This document shows, piece after piece, positions 17,338 through 24,705 of a stretch of DNA of 64,000 nt (its first letter is position 1; every line of letters starts with the position of its first letter). Below the pieces are notes generated by a model. It did not search any database and was not told the DNA's origin. It saw only the letters and a program-made list of their open reading frames with translations. A program made the position numbers and the translations under genes. Source of the DNA: Flaviflagellibacter rhizophilus (GTDB taxonomy: Bacteria > Pseudomonadota > Alphaproteobacteria > Rhizobiales > Methylopilaceae); assembly GCF_033898525.1 (NCBI RefSeq), contig NZ_JAXAFJ010000010.1, positions 41,572-105,571 on the forward strand, written 5' to 3'.

Positions 17338-17438
17338 GTTCGGGGATGTGCGGTAGCGGACCCGTATGTTTCGGGGTTGCATTTTGTTGGAATATGCACG
17401 CTTAAGTTGCCTCTGCTCTCCAGCAACCGAGGCCGCCC

Positions 17439-18551
17439 GTGCCCGACCGCGTCCATCATTCCATCAAGGCGCTCTACGAGGCTGCGCTCAACCCAAGGTT
17501 GTGGCCCGACGCGCTCGCGAAGATCGCGGAGCTGTTCGAAGCCCGGTGCGCCGTCATCGGCCCGCTGGCGCGCGCGGACCGACAAAGCATGGTGCTGTCA
17601 TGCGGCTGCCCTGAAGCGGCCAATTCCTGGCTGGATACCGGGTCGCTGCAAGACGGTTTCTGCGATCTGCTGGCCGCCAAGCGCTATCCCATCTTCGATG
17701 AAGAGCATCTGTGGGTCGATGAAGAATTTGCCCCAGGCAAGGCGCGTCACGTTATTGCACCCCGCATCGGCATCGCAGTCGAGACGCTTCCCAACCACAC
17801 CATCGGCTTGCTGATCAGCCGGGGCCCGGAAGGTGCGCAGCAGGCGGCAGCAGATCGAAGGCTCCTGGCCATCCTGCGCGGACATCTGGAACGGGCGGTT
17901 GCGCTTGCACGTGCCCGCCTTCAGCCCGAACAGGCCTGGGACGCACTGCCCCTGATCCTCGACAGCCTGGCACCGGCCGCCGCGCTGATCGACGGACGCG
18001 GCCGGGTCGTCTGCGCGAACCTCCACCTTCGCAGGCCGGGCACCGGCCTGACCACGGAGCGCGGCGTGCTGCGCACGGAGCACCCGGAAAACCAGCAAGC
18101 GCTCGAGGCCCTGCTGCGGGAGGTGCTGGAGAGAGGTGCCGACACCTCTCCCCGCCCCGTCGTCGTTCGCCGCGAGGGCCGCCACCCCATCATGATCCAT
18201 GGGTTGCCGATACTGCTCGATCCCGAACCCGATCCGCTTTGGCCGCAGGCCATGCGCCAAAGGCTTGTGGTTCTGGCCTGTGATCCGGAACTCGCACGTG
18301 GGCCATCCAATGCACTCGACCTGAAGCTTCTTGGCCTTACCAGGACGGAGGCGCGCGTGGCTTCGTTGATCGCCGAGGGGTCCTCTCCCGATGAGATCGC
18401 GGCCATTTGCAACAGCGAGGCCTCCACCGTACGGGTGCACCTGAAGCGCATCTACGCAAAGCTTCAGGTCAGCGGGCAGGCCCAGCTGGCAGTACTGCTT
18501 GCGCGCATGGGCAACCCGCTGGGTGGTGCAAGGATGCAACAGCATCCGTGA
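17439..18551 (+). CDS. LuxR-type transcriptional regulator without receiver domain
   Basis: A 370-residue protein with a GTG start preceded by GAGG. The N-terminal 280 residues form a probable GAF/PAS-like sensor region that I cannot assign; it includes ALYEAALNP and a PAS-like VCANLHLRRPGTG segment. The C-terminal 65 residues are a LuxR/GerE helix-turn-helix: LGLTRTEARVASLIAEG, then EASTVRVHLKRIYAKLQV. Proteins of this type are often found as single regulators of adjacent genes. It lies between the autotransporter (101 bases upstream, same strand) and the Slam client lipoprotein, so it may control one or both surface systems. Confidence 0.85.
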   Translation: MPDRVHHSIKALYEAALNPRLWPDALAKIAELFEARCAVIGPLARADRQSMVLSCGCPEAANSWLDTGSLQDGFCDLLAAKRYPIFDEEHLWVDEEFAPGKARHVIAPRIGIAVETLPNHTIGLLISRGPEGAQQAAADRRLLAILRGHLERAVALARARLQPEQAWDALPLILDSLAPAAALIDGRGRVVCANLHLRRPGTGLTTERGVLRTEHPENQQALEALLREVLERGADTSPRPVVVRREGRHPIMIHGLPILLDPEPDPLWPQAMRQRLVVLACDPELARGPSNALDLKLLGLTRTEARVASLIAEGSSPDEIAAICNSEASTVRVHLKRIYAKLQVSGQAQLAVLLARMGNPLGGARMQQHP

Positions 18552-18637
18552 GAAGCGCGACGTTCACTAAAACAACCTCCAGATGTACCAAGCAGGAGAT
18601 GCTACTAAAGTCGCAAATTGGAAAAGCTCGCAGCAGC

Positions 18638-18675
18638 CGGGTTCGAAAGCCCGAGCCTGATCATAGGGGGCTTTC
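18638..18675 (+). promoter_or_regulatory. Two competing hairpins at the lipoprotein ribosome site
   Basis: Bases 18645-18652 (GAAAGCCC) can pair perfectly with 18668-18675 (GGGCTTTC), covering part of the GGGGG ribosome site of the lipoprotein at 18678. The same GCCC can instead pair with CGGG at 18638-18641 to form a smaller hairpin. This arrangement would allow a translation switch; it is inferred from base pairing only. Confidence 0.3.
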
Positions 18676-18677
18676 CG

Positions 18678-19595
18678 ATGTCCAAGAAAATGCTGCTTCT
18701 CAGCGTGCCGATGGCACTGCTGCTTACCGCCTGCAACGGCGACGACCGCAAGCCTTCGGCTGGTCTGCCGGATAACGGCCCGCGCACCGTTACCGCGACA
18801 GCGGCAAACGATGACGTCGACCAGGCGATCGCGGCTGGTACGCGGGTCCAGGCGAGCAATACGGCGACCCTGACGCGCACCCGCACGCCCGATGGTGACG
18901 GTTCGACCACCACCGTCACCCGTTCCGCACCGAAGGTCGATATCGCCATTCAGGAAGTCGCTGAGGGACCTGACGGAGCGCGCCTGACGGTCGATGGCAC
19001 GACCTATGAATTGACGGAGAACGAAGAGGGGAATTTCACAAGCGCAGACGACGCCAGCACCGAGGTGGTGGCTCGCCTGGTCAACGCCCCGAACGAACAG
19101 TCAGGGCTTGTCCGGTATGACATCCGTTCCGGCACGCCTGAGAGCAATTCGCTTGCTCTCGGCTTTGCCGCCTTCGGCGCTCTGACGCCGGAAGGCCGCG
19201 TTCCCACGGGTGCAACCGAGACGGCCACCTATGAGGGCCGCACGGCGATGAGCACCTTGGACGCCGACGGCAACCGCGAGAACTACAGCGGCAGCGCCAC
19301 GGTCATCGCGAATTTCGGCGCCTCTGAAGGCGACCGCTTCAATGGTTCCGAATTCGGCCTCGGTGCCGGCAATGGCCGCTTGCGTGTGCGTGAAGGGTCC
19401 GCGAGCCACTCCGGCAATGCGTTCTCGGCTTCGCTGTCGACCAGTGAGAACACCGTGTTCGGCATGAACGGCTCGGGCACCATGAACGGAAACTTCTTCG
19501 GCTTCGACGCAGAGGAGGTCGCGGGCACTCTGACGGCGACGGGCAACGGCGTTGCCGGCTCCGGCGGCTTCGCCGCGAGCAGCGTCGCTCCGTAA
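18678..19595 (+). CDS. TbpB/fHbp-like surface lipoprotein, probable Slam client
   Basis: A 305-residue lipoprotein. The signal peptide ends in the lipobox LLTAC, so Cys21 would be acylated. After a linker, a domain at about residues 175-305 shows the glycine-rich beta-barrel pattern of the transferrin-binding-protein B-like family: ATYEGRTAMST, YSGSATVIANF, FSASLST and the diagnostic NGNFFGFDAEEVAGTL. In Neisseria such lipoproteins are carried across the outer membrane by Slam and bind host or nutrient ligands; here the ligand is unknown. ATG 18678 was chosen because it begins the signal peptide directly; the longer frame upstream adds 20 non-signal residues. A Slam homologue lies 76 bases downstream on the same strand, which strongly supports the pairing. 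Confidence 0.86.
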   Translation: MSKKMLLLSVPMALLLTACNGDDRKPSAGLPDNGPRTVTATAANDDVDQAIAAGTRVQASNTATLTRTRTPDGDGSTTTVTRSAPKVDIAIQEVAEGPDGARLTVDGTTYELTENEEGNFTSADDASTEVVARLVNAPNEQSGLVRYDIRSGTPESNSLALGFAAFGALTPEGRVPTGATETATYEGRTAMSTLDADGNRENYSGSATVIANFGASEGDRFNGSEFGLGAGNGRLRVREGSASHSGNAFSASLSTSENTVFGMNGSGTMNGNFFGFDAEEVAGTLTATGNGVAGSGGFAASSVAP

Positions 19596-19618
19596 GCGTC
19601 CGCAACTCACCAACACCA

Positions 19619-19645
19619 CCTTCCGGCGGCAGCGTCGCCGGAAGG
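19619..19645 (+). terminator. Perfect 10-bp hairpin between lipoprotein and slam
   Basis: CCTTCCGGCG pairs with CGCCGGAAGG around a 7-base loop, followed by TTT. It lies 23 bases after the lipoprotein stop and 26 bases before the slam start. The T run is short, so partial read-through is expected, which would give more client than translocon. Confidence 0.7.
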
Positions 19646-19671
19646 TTTCCTATCCATGCCGGGGAAACTGT

Positions 19672-20994
19672 ATGGCTCGCATCTCGGCTATCGCTGTTCT
19701 GCTCTTGTGTCTTGCCGCCGCCGCACCTGCTTTGAGCGAGGGCGCGAAGGACGCGCCGGCTCGGTCTGGCCCCAGCGTTGTAGACCTCATCGCCAAAGGG
19801 CAATACGACCTCGCGCGTGATCAGACCCGCACCATCACCGAAGGCAAGCGCGATGCCGATGTGCAGCGCCTCTTCGTCGAAGGCCTGATCTTCGTCCACA
19901 AGGGAGAAGATGAGAACGCGATCGCCGTATTCGAGCAGATCGTGCGTTTCCGTCCGGCCTTTCGCCTTGCGCGCGTGCAGATCGCACAGGCCTATGCCCG
20001 TCGAGGCAATTACGACCTCGCGCGCGCACAGCTGAGCGACCTTGCCCAGCAATCTCAGAACCCCGTCGAACGCTCGGCCTTCGCACGCTACGCCGAACTG
20101 GCCCGGCAGGCCGAAATTACCAAGCGCGGCTACGATTACTCCATCTATTTCACCATCGCGCCGTCCACGAACCTGAACCGAGGCGCGGGCGGTGACACCA
20201 TCCTGCTCGGCAATCGTGAATTCGTCATAGACGAGAACAGCCGCAGCAGTTCCGGCGTGGGCGTAGCCTTCGGCGGGGCCTATACCCGGAGCTTCAAGCT
20301 GGGCCAAGGCTCGCTGAACTGGCGCTCATCGCTGGACGGCAAGCTCTACGGCAACGAAGACTACAACCTCTTCGTCTTCGGCCAGTCGCTCATGTACACC
20401 CAGAGCTTCGGCCGCACGATCATGTCCATTGGTCCCGTGGCAGATGTGAAGACTTATGGCGACGAGTACTACAACACCCGCGTCGGCGGGCGGCTGGACG
20501 TGCTGCACCAGATCAACAAGTCCTGGAGCGCGCTCGCCTCCACCTCCCTGCTGCACCAGAGCTACGGACAGGGTCGCGAACATTTGGACGGCTGGATCGG
20601 CTCGTTCGACGCCATCGCCCGCTACCAATTCAACCCGCTGACCTTCGTTGCCTTCGGCGGCGGCGTCACGCGCGAGACCACGGAAGAAGACCGGCTCGAC
20701 CATACCGATCTGCGGGCCTCGATGGTGGTGGGCCACAAATTCGGCAACGGCCTCTATCTCGAAGGCAAGCCGAATTACGAATACCACATCTATGATGGTG
20801 ACTTCTTTGCACCCTTCATCGGTCCCCGCGAGGATCACCGGGTGGGCGCGGCAGTCTCAACCTCGTTCGACCGCCTGTCGTGGAAGGGCTTCACGCCGGT
20901 CCTGAGCTATGAATACTCGTATCAGTTCTCGAACGTGGACTTTTACGAATACGACAGCCACGACGTCTCGCTGAACGTGCGCCGCGTCTTCTGA
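19672..20994 (+). CDS. Slam-type outer-membrane lipoprotein translocon (TPR plus DUF560 barrel)
   Basis: A 440-residue protein with a clear signal peptide (hydrophobic core AIAVLLLCLAAAAPA). Residues about 35-150 are a TPR-like helical domain with repeats such as GQYDLARDQ, GEDENAIAVFEQIVRFRP and GNYDLARAQ. From about 155 to the end it is a beta-barrel of the DUF560 (surface lipoprotein assembly modifier) family, rich in alternating aromatic strands and ending in VRRVF with the C-terminal Phe needed for BAM insertion. Slam proteins move particular lipoproteins to the cell surface, and one such candidate is the gene just upstream. The start ATG has a modest GGGGAA site. Size and domain order match Neisseria Slam. 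Confidence 0.88.
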   Translation: MARISAIAVLLLCLAAAAPALSEGAKDAPARSGPSVVDLIAKGQYDLARDQTRTITEGKRDADVQRLFVEGLIFVHKGEDENAIAVFEQIVRFRPAFRLARVQIAQAYARRGNYDLARAQLSDLAQQSQNPVERSAFARYAELARQAEITKRGYDYSIYFTIAPSTNLNRGAGGDTILLGNREFVIDENSRSSSGVGVAFGGAYTRSFKLGQGSLNWRSSLDGKLYGNEDYNLFVFGQSLMYTQSFGRTIMSIGPVADVKTYGDEYYNTRVGGRLDVLHQINKSWSALASTSLLHQSYGQGREHLDGWIGSFDAIARYQFNPLTFVAFGGGVTRETTEEDRLDHTDLRASMVVGHKFGNGLYLEGKPNYEYHIYDGDFFAPFIGPREDHRVGAAVSTSFDRLSWKGFTPVLSYEYSYQFSNVDFYEYDSHDVSLNVRRVF

Positions 20995-21004
20995 CGCGAC
21001 GGTA

Positions 21005-21241
21005 TCAATCCAGGCCTGCGGCTTTCTTGAGCGCCGCGTTCATGCGGTCCTGCCAGCCGACGCCGTCCTTCTGAAAAAACTCCAGCACATCCTTCTCGAT
21101 GCGCAGCGATACCAGTTCACGCGCGCCGGGTAACACCACGGTCTTGGCCGGGCCTTCGACGGGCTTTGTGGTGGCGGCCTTGAAGGCCGCTTCCGCGGCG
21201 CGGCGGGGATCGTTGGGGCGGTTTCTGTTGCCGATGGTCAT
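21005..21241 (-). CDS. BrnA-like small protein without a toxin partner
   Basis: A 78-residue basic protein. Its C-terminal half (VSLRIEKDVLEFFQKDGVG, then WQDRMNAALKKAAGL) matches the ribbon-helix-helix pattern of BrnA antitoxins and DUF4415 proteins. BrnA normally follows a brnT toxin gene; here no such gene lies within reach on this strand. Instead it is 20 bases downstream of the HerA-like ATPase gene and probably on the same transcript. It may be a DNA-binding regulator of its own operon. The N-terminus is a low-complexity Ala/Lys/Pro segment. Confidence 0.65.
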   Translation of the reverse strand: MTIGNRNRPNDPRRAAEAAFKAATTKPVEGPAKTVVLPGARELVSLRIEKDVLEFFQKDGVGWQDRMNAALKKAAGLD

Positions 21242-21261
21242 GCTGCTCTCGTCCTGCCGTT

Positions 21262-22758
21262 CTACTCTGCCGCCTGGTTCAAGGCATCGCCCTCATCCGG
21301 GGCATCGGGCCGGCCGGGAGCGGTTTCCCAGTCTAGATCCGGCAATGCGACGACACGATTGCCGCGCCGATCGGTTCGCACCGCAATCAAGCCTTTTTCC
21401 TCGACATAGGCCAGAAGCCGCCGTGCACGGCCGGGTGAGCGGCTGCCGCAGGTGCGGGCAAGCTGCAGATCACCGGGACACGGCGCCTTTTCCATGGCGG
21501 CGCGCGCCAGAACGAGGAACATGCCCTGCAAATCTTCCGTCAGCTGGGCGGACAACGCCACCGCCGCGTCCCAGTCGGTACCCGCAGCCGCTTCCACAGT
21601 GACGCCGGCGCGGGCGACGGCTATCTGGCGGCGGAATTCTGCCAGGTCCATCACCGCGCCGGGGATCTTCTGGATGCGGCATCGCATCACGAAATCCTGG
21701 TAGAGCACGGCCACGGGGCGAAACGACGCCTCCGGCGTTTCCAGCACCGCAGCCAGCACGGCCTCGATGCCGGCGGCGCGTGCCGCGTGGTCGATCTCCG
21801 GCTCGTCCGGCTGCGGGGCCACGACCTCCACCGGACGTGCCTCCGCAAGCTGGCGCAGCAGATCGGCAGTAGCCGTCGGACGGGCCGAGGCGCGGGCCGG
21901 GCGCTCATGCGTCACGGGCGCGAAGATCACGTCGGCTATGTTGTCGCGCGCTTCGGCCAGCGGGATCAGCTTGGGGCTGGTGGAGCGGGCCGAGGTTTCC
22001 ACGCCACCGATCTTTACGTTCAGAGGCCGGCGCGACAATGCGGGGCCGAGCGCCACGAAACTGCCACGCGGCAGATCGCGGAAGCTTTCCGCGCCGCGGC
22101 GGTCCATGCCCAACAGGTCGGCGGCGCGCGCCATGTCGATGTCGAGGAAGGTGCGGCCCATCAGGAAGTTCGAGGCTTCCGCCGCCACGTTCTTCGCGAG
22201 CTTTGCCAAGCGCTGCGTGGCGATGACGCCCGCCAGCCCGCGCTTGCGCCCGCGCGACATCAGGTTCGCCATGGCACCTAGCGAAAGCTTGCGGGCCTCG
22301 TCCGAAACGTCGCCGGCTGCAGCGGGCGCAAAGAGCTGCGCCTCATCCACCACCACGAGGACCGGGTACCAGTGATCACGCTCGGCCTCGAACAAGCCGT
22401 TCAGGAAGGTGCCGGCGGCACGCATCTGGCCTTCGGCATCGAGACCTTCGAGGTTCAGCACGACGGAGACGCGGTGCTGGCGGATGCGCCGTGCGATCTC
22501 CTCGAGTTCCTCCTCGTCGCGGTCGGCGTCCACGACCACATGGCCGTAGCGCTCGGACAGGGTGACGAAGTCGCCCTCGGGATCGATGACGACCTGCTGC
22601 ACCCACTCGGCGCTCTGCTCCAGGAGACGGCGCAGCAGATGCGATTTGCCCGAGCCGGAATTGCCCTGCACCAGAAGGCGCGTGGCGAGCAGTTCCTCGA
22701 GGTCCATGGGCACGGGCGCGCCATTCGGCTGCACGCCCAGTTCGACGGCGACTTGCAT
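21262..22758 (-). CDS. HerA/DUF87-like ATPase
   Basis: A 498-residue ATP-binding protein. The P-loop is VQGNSGSGKSHLLRRLL (about residues 31-47), the Walker B motif is VLVVVDEAQLF, and a conserved Arg/Gln region GLAGVIATQRLAKL follows, as in HerA/FtsK-type DNA pumps. The C-terminal third (about 340-498) contains a possible winged-helix segment with GRARRLLAYVEEKGL. Proteins of this type occur as single genes in many alphaproteobacteria and, in other settings, act with nucleases in DNA processing or defence; no nuclease is beside it here. ATG 22758 was chosen because typical family sequence starts there; the longer frame runs through a repeat element. Confidence 0.82.
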   Translation of the reverse strand: MQVAVELGVQPNGAPVPMDLEELLATRLLVQGNSGSGKSHLLRRLLEQSAEWVQQVVIDPEGDFVTLSERYGHVVVDADRDEEELEEIARRIRQHRVSVVLNLEGLDAEGQMRAAGTFLNGLFEAERDHWYPVLVVVDEAQLFAPAAAGDVSDEARKLSLGAMANLMSRGRKRGLAGVIATQRLAKLAKNVAAEASNFLMGRTFLDIDMARAADLLGMDRRGAESFRDLPRGSFVALGPALSRRPLNVKIGGVETSARSTSPKLIPLAEARDNIADVIFAPVTHERPARASARPTATADLLRQLAEARPVEVVAPQPDEPEIDHAARAAGIEAVLAAVLETPEASFRPVAVLYQDFVMRCRIQKIPGAVMDLAEFRRQIAVARAGVTVEAAAGTDWDAAVALSAQLTEDLQGMFLVLARAAMEKAPCPGDLQLARTCGSRSPGRARRLLAYVEEKGLIAVRTDRRGNRVVALPDLDWETAPGRPDAPDEGDALNQAAE

Positions 22759-22860
22759 TGGGTGGATGTTGCCTGACCGTTCCTTGAGCCCTGTTCTAGC
22801 ACGGGCAGTGCGGCTGTCGCATGCACTGATGCCGCGTCCACAGATTCGGGGGCTGATCTG

Positions 22861-22934
22861 CCTCATCCTGAGCTTGTCGAAGGATGCTCGACCGCAGTGT
22901 CGTGCGGCCATCCTTCGACAAGCTCAGGATGAGG
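22861..22934. repeat. REP-like palindrome, copy 1
   Basis: Two 26-base arms (22861-22886 and 22909-22934) are perfect reverse complements around a 22-base loop. The arm begins CCTCATCCTGAGCTTGTCGA. A degenerate copy lies at 32746-32814. Elements of this type are scattered between genes in many alphaproteobacteria; this one separates the HerA-like gene from the DUF1989 gene. Confidence 0.9.
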
Positions 22935-22943
22935 TCGGTGAGT

Positions 22944-23528
22944 TCAGTCCAGGATCTCGTAGTGGATGGGCTTGAACGCGTAGTTGTTGGACTGCAGCGC
23001 CGAACAGGCCGTCAGCCCGATGATGAGGTCCATCTCCGCCGCGAAGACGGTGTAGTCGCCGGCGCGGCTGCGCGGCGGCTCCACCTTCAGCTCGCCGGTC
23101 GCGCCATCGACGGTCACGTTCATGAACACGTTGAAGGCGATGGGGATGCGGTCCGGGCCGATGCCGAACGGCGCCAGCGCGGCCGCAAGATTGCCGAAGC
23201 AGCCACGGTGCGGATGCTCGTCGCCATAGATGATGCGGAATGTGTCGGCGGAGCAGGGCGTCAGCAGGAAATCGTGCCGTCCGACACGGTCCTCCTCGAG
23301 GCGGAGCATGACATTGCTGCGGTTCGAATAGAGCGGATCGCCGGTCGTCAGGAAGATGCGGCTGGCATAGTCCAGCGTGCGGCCCGACGAGATGACCTCG
23401 TCGACGTCATCCGCGTTAAAGGCCAGCAGGTCCGCCACCTGCTCGCCTTCGGGATCGCTGACCTTCAGCCGCTGCCCCCGCTTCAGGGTGAACGCCACGC
23501 CGGAGCGGGGTTCGATCCTATGAAGCAT
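22944..23528 (-). CDS. DUF1989 (urea carboxylase-associated) family protein
   Basis: A 194-residue protein of the DUF1989 family, related to the urea-carboxylase-associated proteins UAAP1/2. Characteristic blocks are SGVAFTLKRGQRLKVSD, GEQVADLLAFN, LTPCSADTF, FNVFMNVTVDG and the C-terminal GLTACSA. Conserved His, Cys and Glu residues (HRGCF, PRS, LTACSA) could bind a metal. The biochemical role is unproven. ATG 23528 overlaps the upstream GntA-like gene by 11 bases, so the two proteins are probably made together. No urea carboxylase or amidolyase gene is nearby. Confidence 0.85.
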   Translation of the reverse strand: MLHRIEPRSGVAFTLKRGQRLKVSDPEGEQVADLLAFNADDVDEVISSGRTLDYASRIFLTTGDPLYSNRSNVMLRLEEDRVGRHDFLLTPCSADTFRIIYGDEHPHRGCFGNLAAALAPFGIGPDRIPIAFNVFMNVTVDGATGELKVEPPRSRAGDYTVFAAEMDLIIGLTACSALQSNNYAFKPIHYEILD

Positions 23529-24204
23529 CGGCCAGATCCTTGTGCGGCGCGTGGAACGGGCAGGTCCAGTCATTGGCCACCGCGCGCCCGCTGTATTGCC
23601 GTGCGGCGGACGCCTCGCCGTGACGTGCGATCATCGGGTTCGGCGTGCCGGCCAGCGCGAGGTCGCGCTTCAGGATGCTTTCGCGCAGGCGCTCATATCG
23701 GCCCTGCTCGCGCAGCATTTCGAACTGGCGGCGGATGTTGAACACGATTGCGGGGCTCTCGAACCGGCGCGCAGGGCGGCTGGCATTCGGATGCAGCCCG
23801 ACCACGAAGAATGCCTCGCCGCCCACGCTGAACGAGAAGTGCGGGCTTTGCGGATCGGCGTCCACATCGGCGTCGTAGGGAACGCCGCGCCAGGCATCCT
23901 TGTCGGCAAGCGACTGCAGCCGCGCCCACAAATGCTCCTCGAACTCGGCTTCGGAGAGCCCCGTCGGGCCGTCGAAGACGACAATGAGGCTCTGGAACAG
24001 TGTGGGATCGGCGCGGTAGCGCTGGGCAAGCTCGAACAGTTGAGGATACAGCCGGAGATCGTCCCAGCCCGACGTGATGTCGCGAGCGGAGATCACCTCC
24101 ATCTGGTCTTTGGCGAGAGCGGACTTGGCTCCCACGCAGGAAAACGAGGGATCACGGACGAACTGGCGGAAGCGCTCCGCCAGCGGGTTGTTCTTGTCGG
24201 TCAT
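23518..24204 (-). CDS. GntA-like (YqcI/YcgG family) heme-dependent N-hydroxylase
   Basis: A 228-residue protein of the YqcI/YcgG family. The best-studied member, GntA, is a heme enzyme that N-hydroxylates a guanidino group during guanitoxin synthesis. Visible family blocks are DPSFSCVGAKSAL, HFSFSVGGEAFFVVGLHPNASRPARRF, VFNIRRQFEMLR and the C-terminal NDWTCPF. No other guanitoxin genes are present, so the substrate is more likely a common guanidino compound such as arginine or guanidine. It overlaps the DUF1989 gene downstream. Its start is divergent from nothing close; a CGTACGAT-containing motif lies about 20 bases upstream. Confidence 0.8.
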   Translation of the reverse strand: MTDKNNPLAERFRQFVRDPSFSCVGAKSALAKDQMEVISARDITSGWDDLRLYPQLFELAQRYRADPTLFQSLIVVFDGPTGLSEAEFEEHLWARLQSLADKDAWRGVPYDADVDADPQSPHFSFSVGGEAFFVVGLHPNASRPARRFESPAIVFNIRRQFEMLREQGRYERLRESILKRDLALAGTPNPMIARHGEASAARQYSGRAVANDWTCPFHAPHKDLADAS

Positions 24205-24223
24205 AGGGGCCTTACACGCGATA

Positions 24224-24231
24224 CGTACGAT
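24224..24231. promoter_or_regulatory. CGTACGAT motif upstream of the GntA-like gene
   Basis: The sequence CGTACGAT followed by TACG lies 20 bases upstream of the GntA-like start. The same eight bases occur in a 12-base palindrome before the paoABC operon at 24622. A shared regulator is possible but untested. Confidence 0.3.
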
Positions 24232-24275
24232 TACGTCCGTGCCGCCCTATCGTTCCGGCGCCAAACTTAACGTGA

Positions 24276-24524
24276 TTAAAGGTCCTTCACCTCGGTTTCG
24301 GGCCGGTCCTCGCCGTCCGCGACCTCCTGGTGCCAGCGGCCCTTCTCGTCTTGGTACTCGATCCCGTCCGTCTCGCCGGCAAGCTCCTGCTCCGCGGCAG
24401 CGTTCTGCGCGGCGGAGAGGGCATGATCGTGGGTGGGATGCGTCTCGGAGAACACGTCGCCGACCTTGTAGGCCCAGCCGCCATTGTGTTCGACGATCTC
24501 GTAAGTGACCTTGCTCACGCGCAT
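24276..24524 (-). CDS. DUF2188 domain protein
   Basis: An 82-residue acidic protein of the DUF2188 type: VTYEIVEHNGGWAYKVGD, then THPTHDHALSAAQNAAAEQ and a tail with DEKGRWHQE. The family is small, soluble and of unknown function, and is often found beside stress genes. ATG 24524 has a strong GGGAGGA site; the longer frame upstream is unlikely. It is transcribed towards the GntA-like gene with a 71-base gap. Confidence 0.8.
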   Translation of the reverse strand: MRVSKVTYEIVEHNGGWAYKVGDVFSETHPTHDHALSAAQNAAAEQELAGETDGIEYQDEKGRWHQEVADGEDRPETEVKDL

Positions 24525-24621
24525 TCCTCCCGGTGTTTCGAGACTCCAAACGCGCGGCATCCGCCGACGTTCCTCCGCACGGAAGCCTCTGGTCAGGCGG
24601 CCGAATGGCTGACGGGCTTTT

Positions 24622-24633
24622 TATCGTACGATA
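24622..24633. promoter_or_regulatory. Palindromic operator candidate before the pao operon
   Basis: TATCGTACGATA is a perfect 12-base palindrome 84 bases upstream of the likely paoA start. It shares CGTACGAT with the region before the GntA-like gene. TetR- and MarR-type regulators bind sites of this form; none is encoded next to it. Confidence 0.4.
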
Positions 24634-24705
24634 CGAAACCCGTTCTCTTTGGAAGTGTTCTTGTTCCAGCAACGCAGCGCACCGCCTGCCGACCGGGAAC
24701 ATGCC

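Noticed and set aside
18638..18653. GGTTCGAAA sequence like a tRNA T-loop
   Set aside because: No acceptor stem, anticodon arm or CCA-like end fits around it; it is better explained as a small hairpin in the lipoprotein leader.
18552..18677. Search for a Fur box before the Slam client
   Set aside because: No sequence resembling the AT-rich Fur palindrome was seen, so iron control is not claimed.
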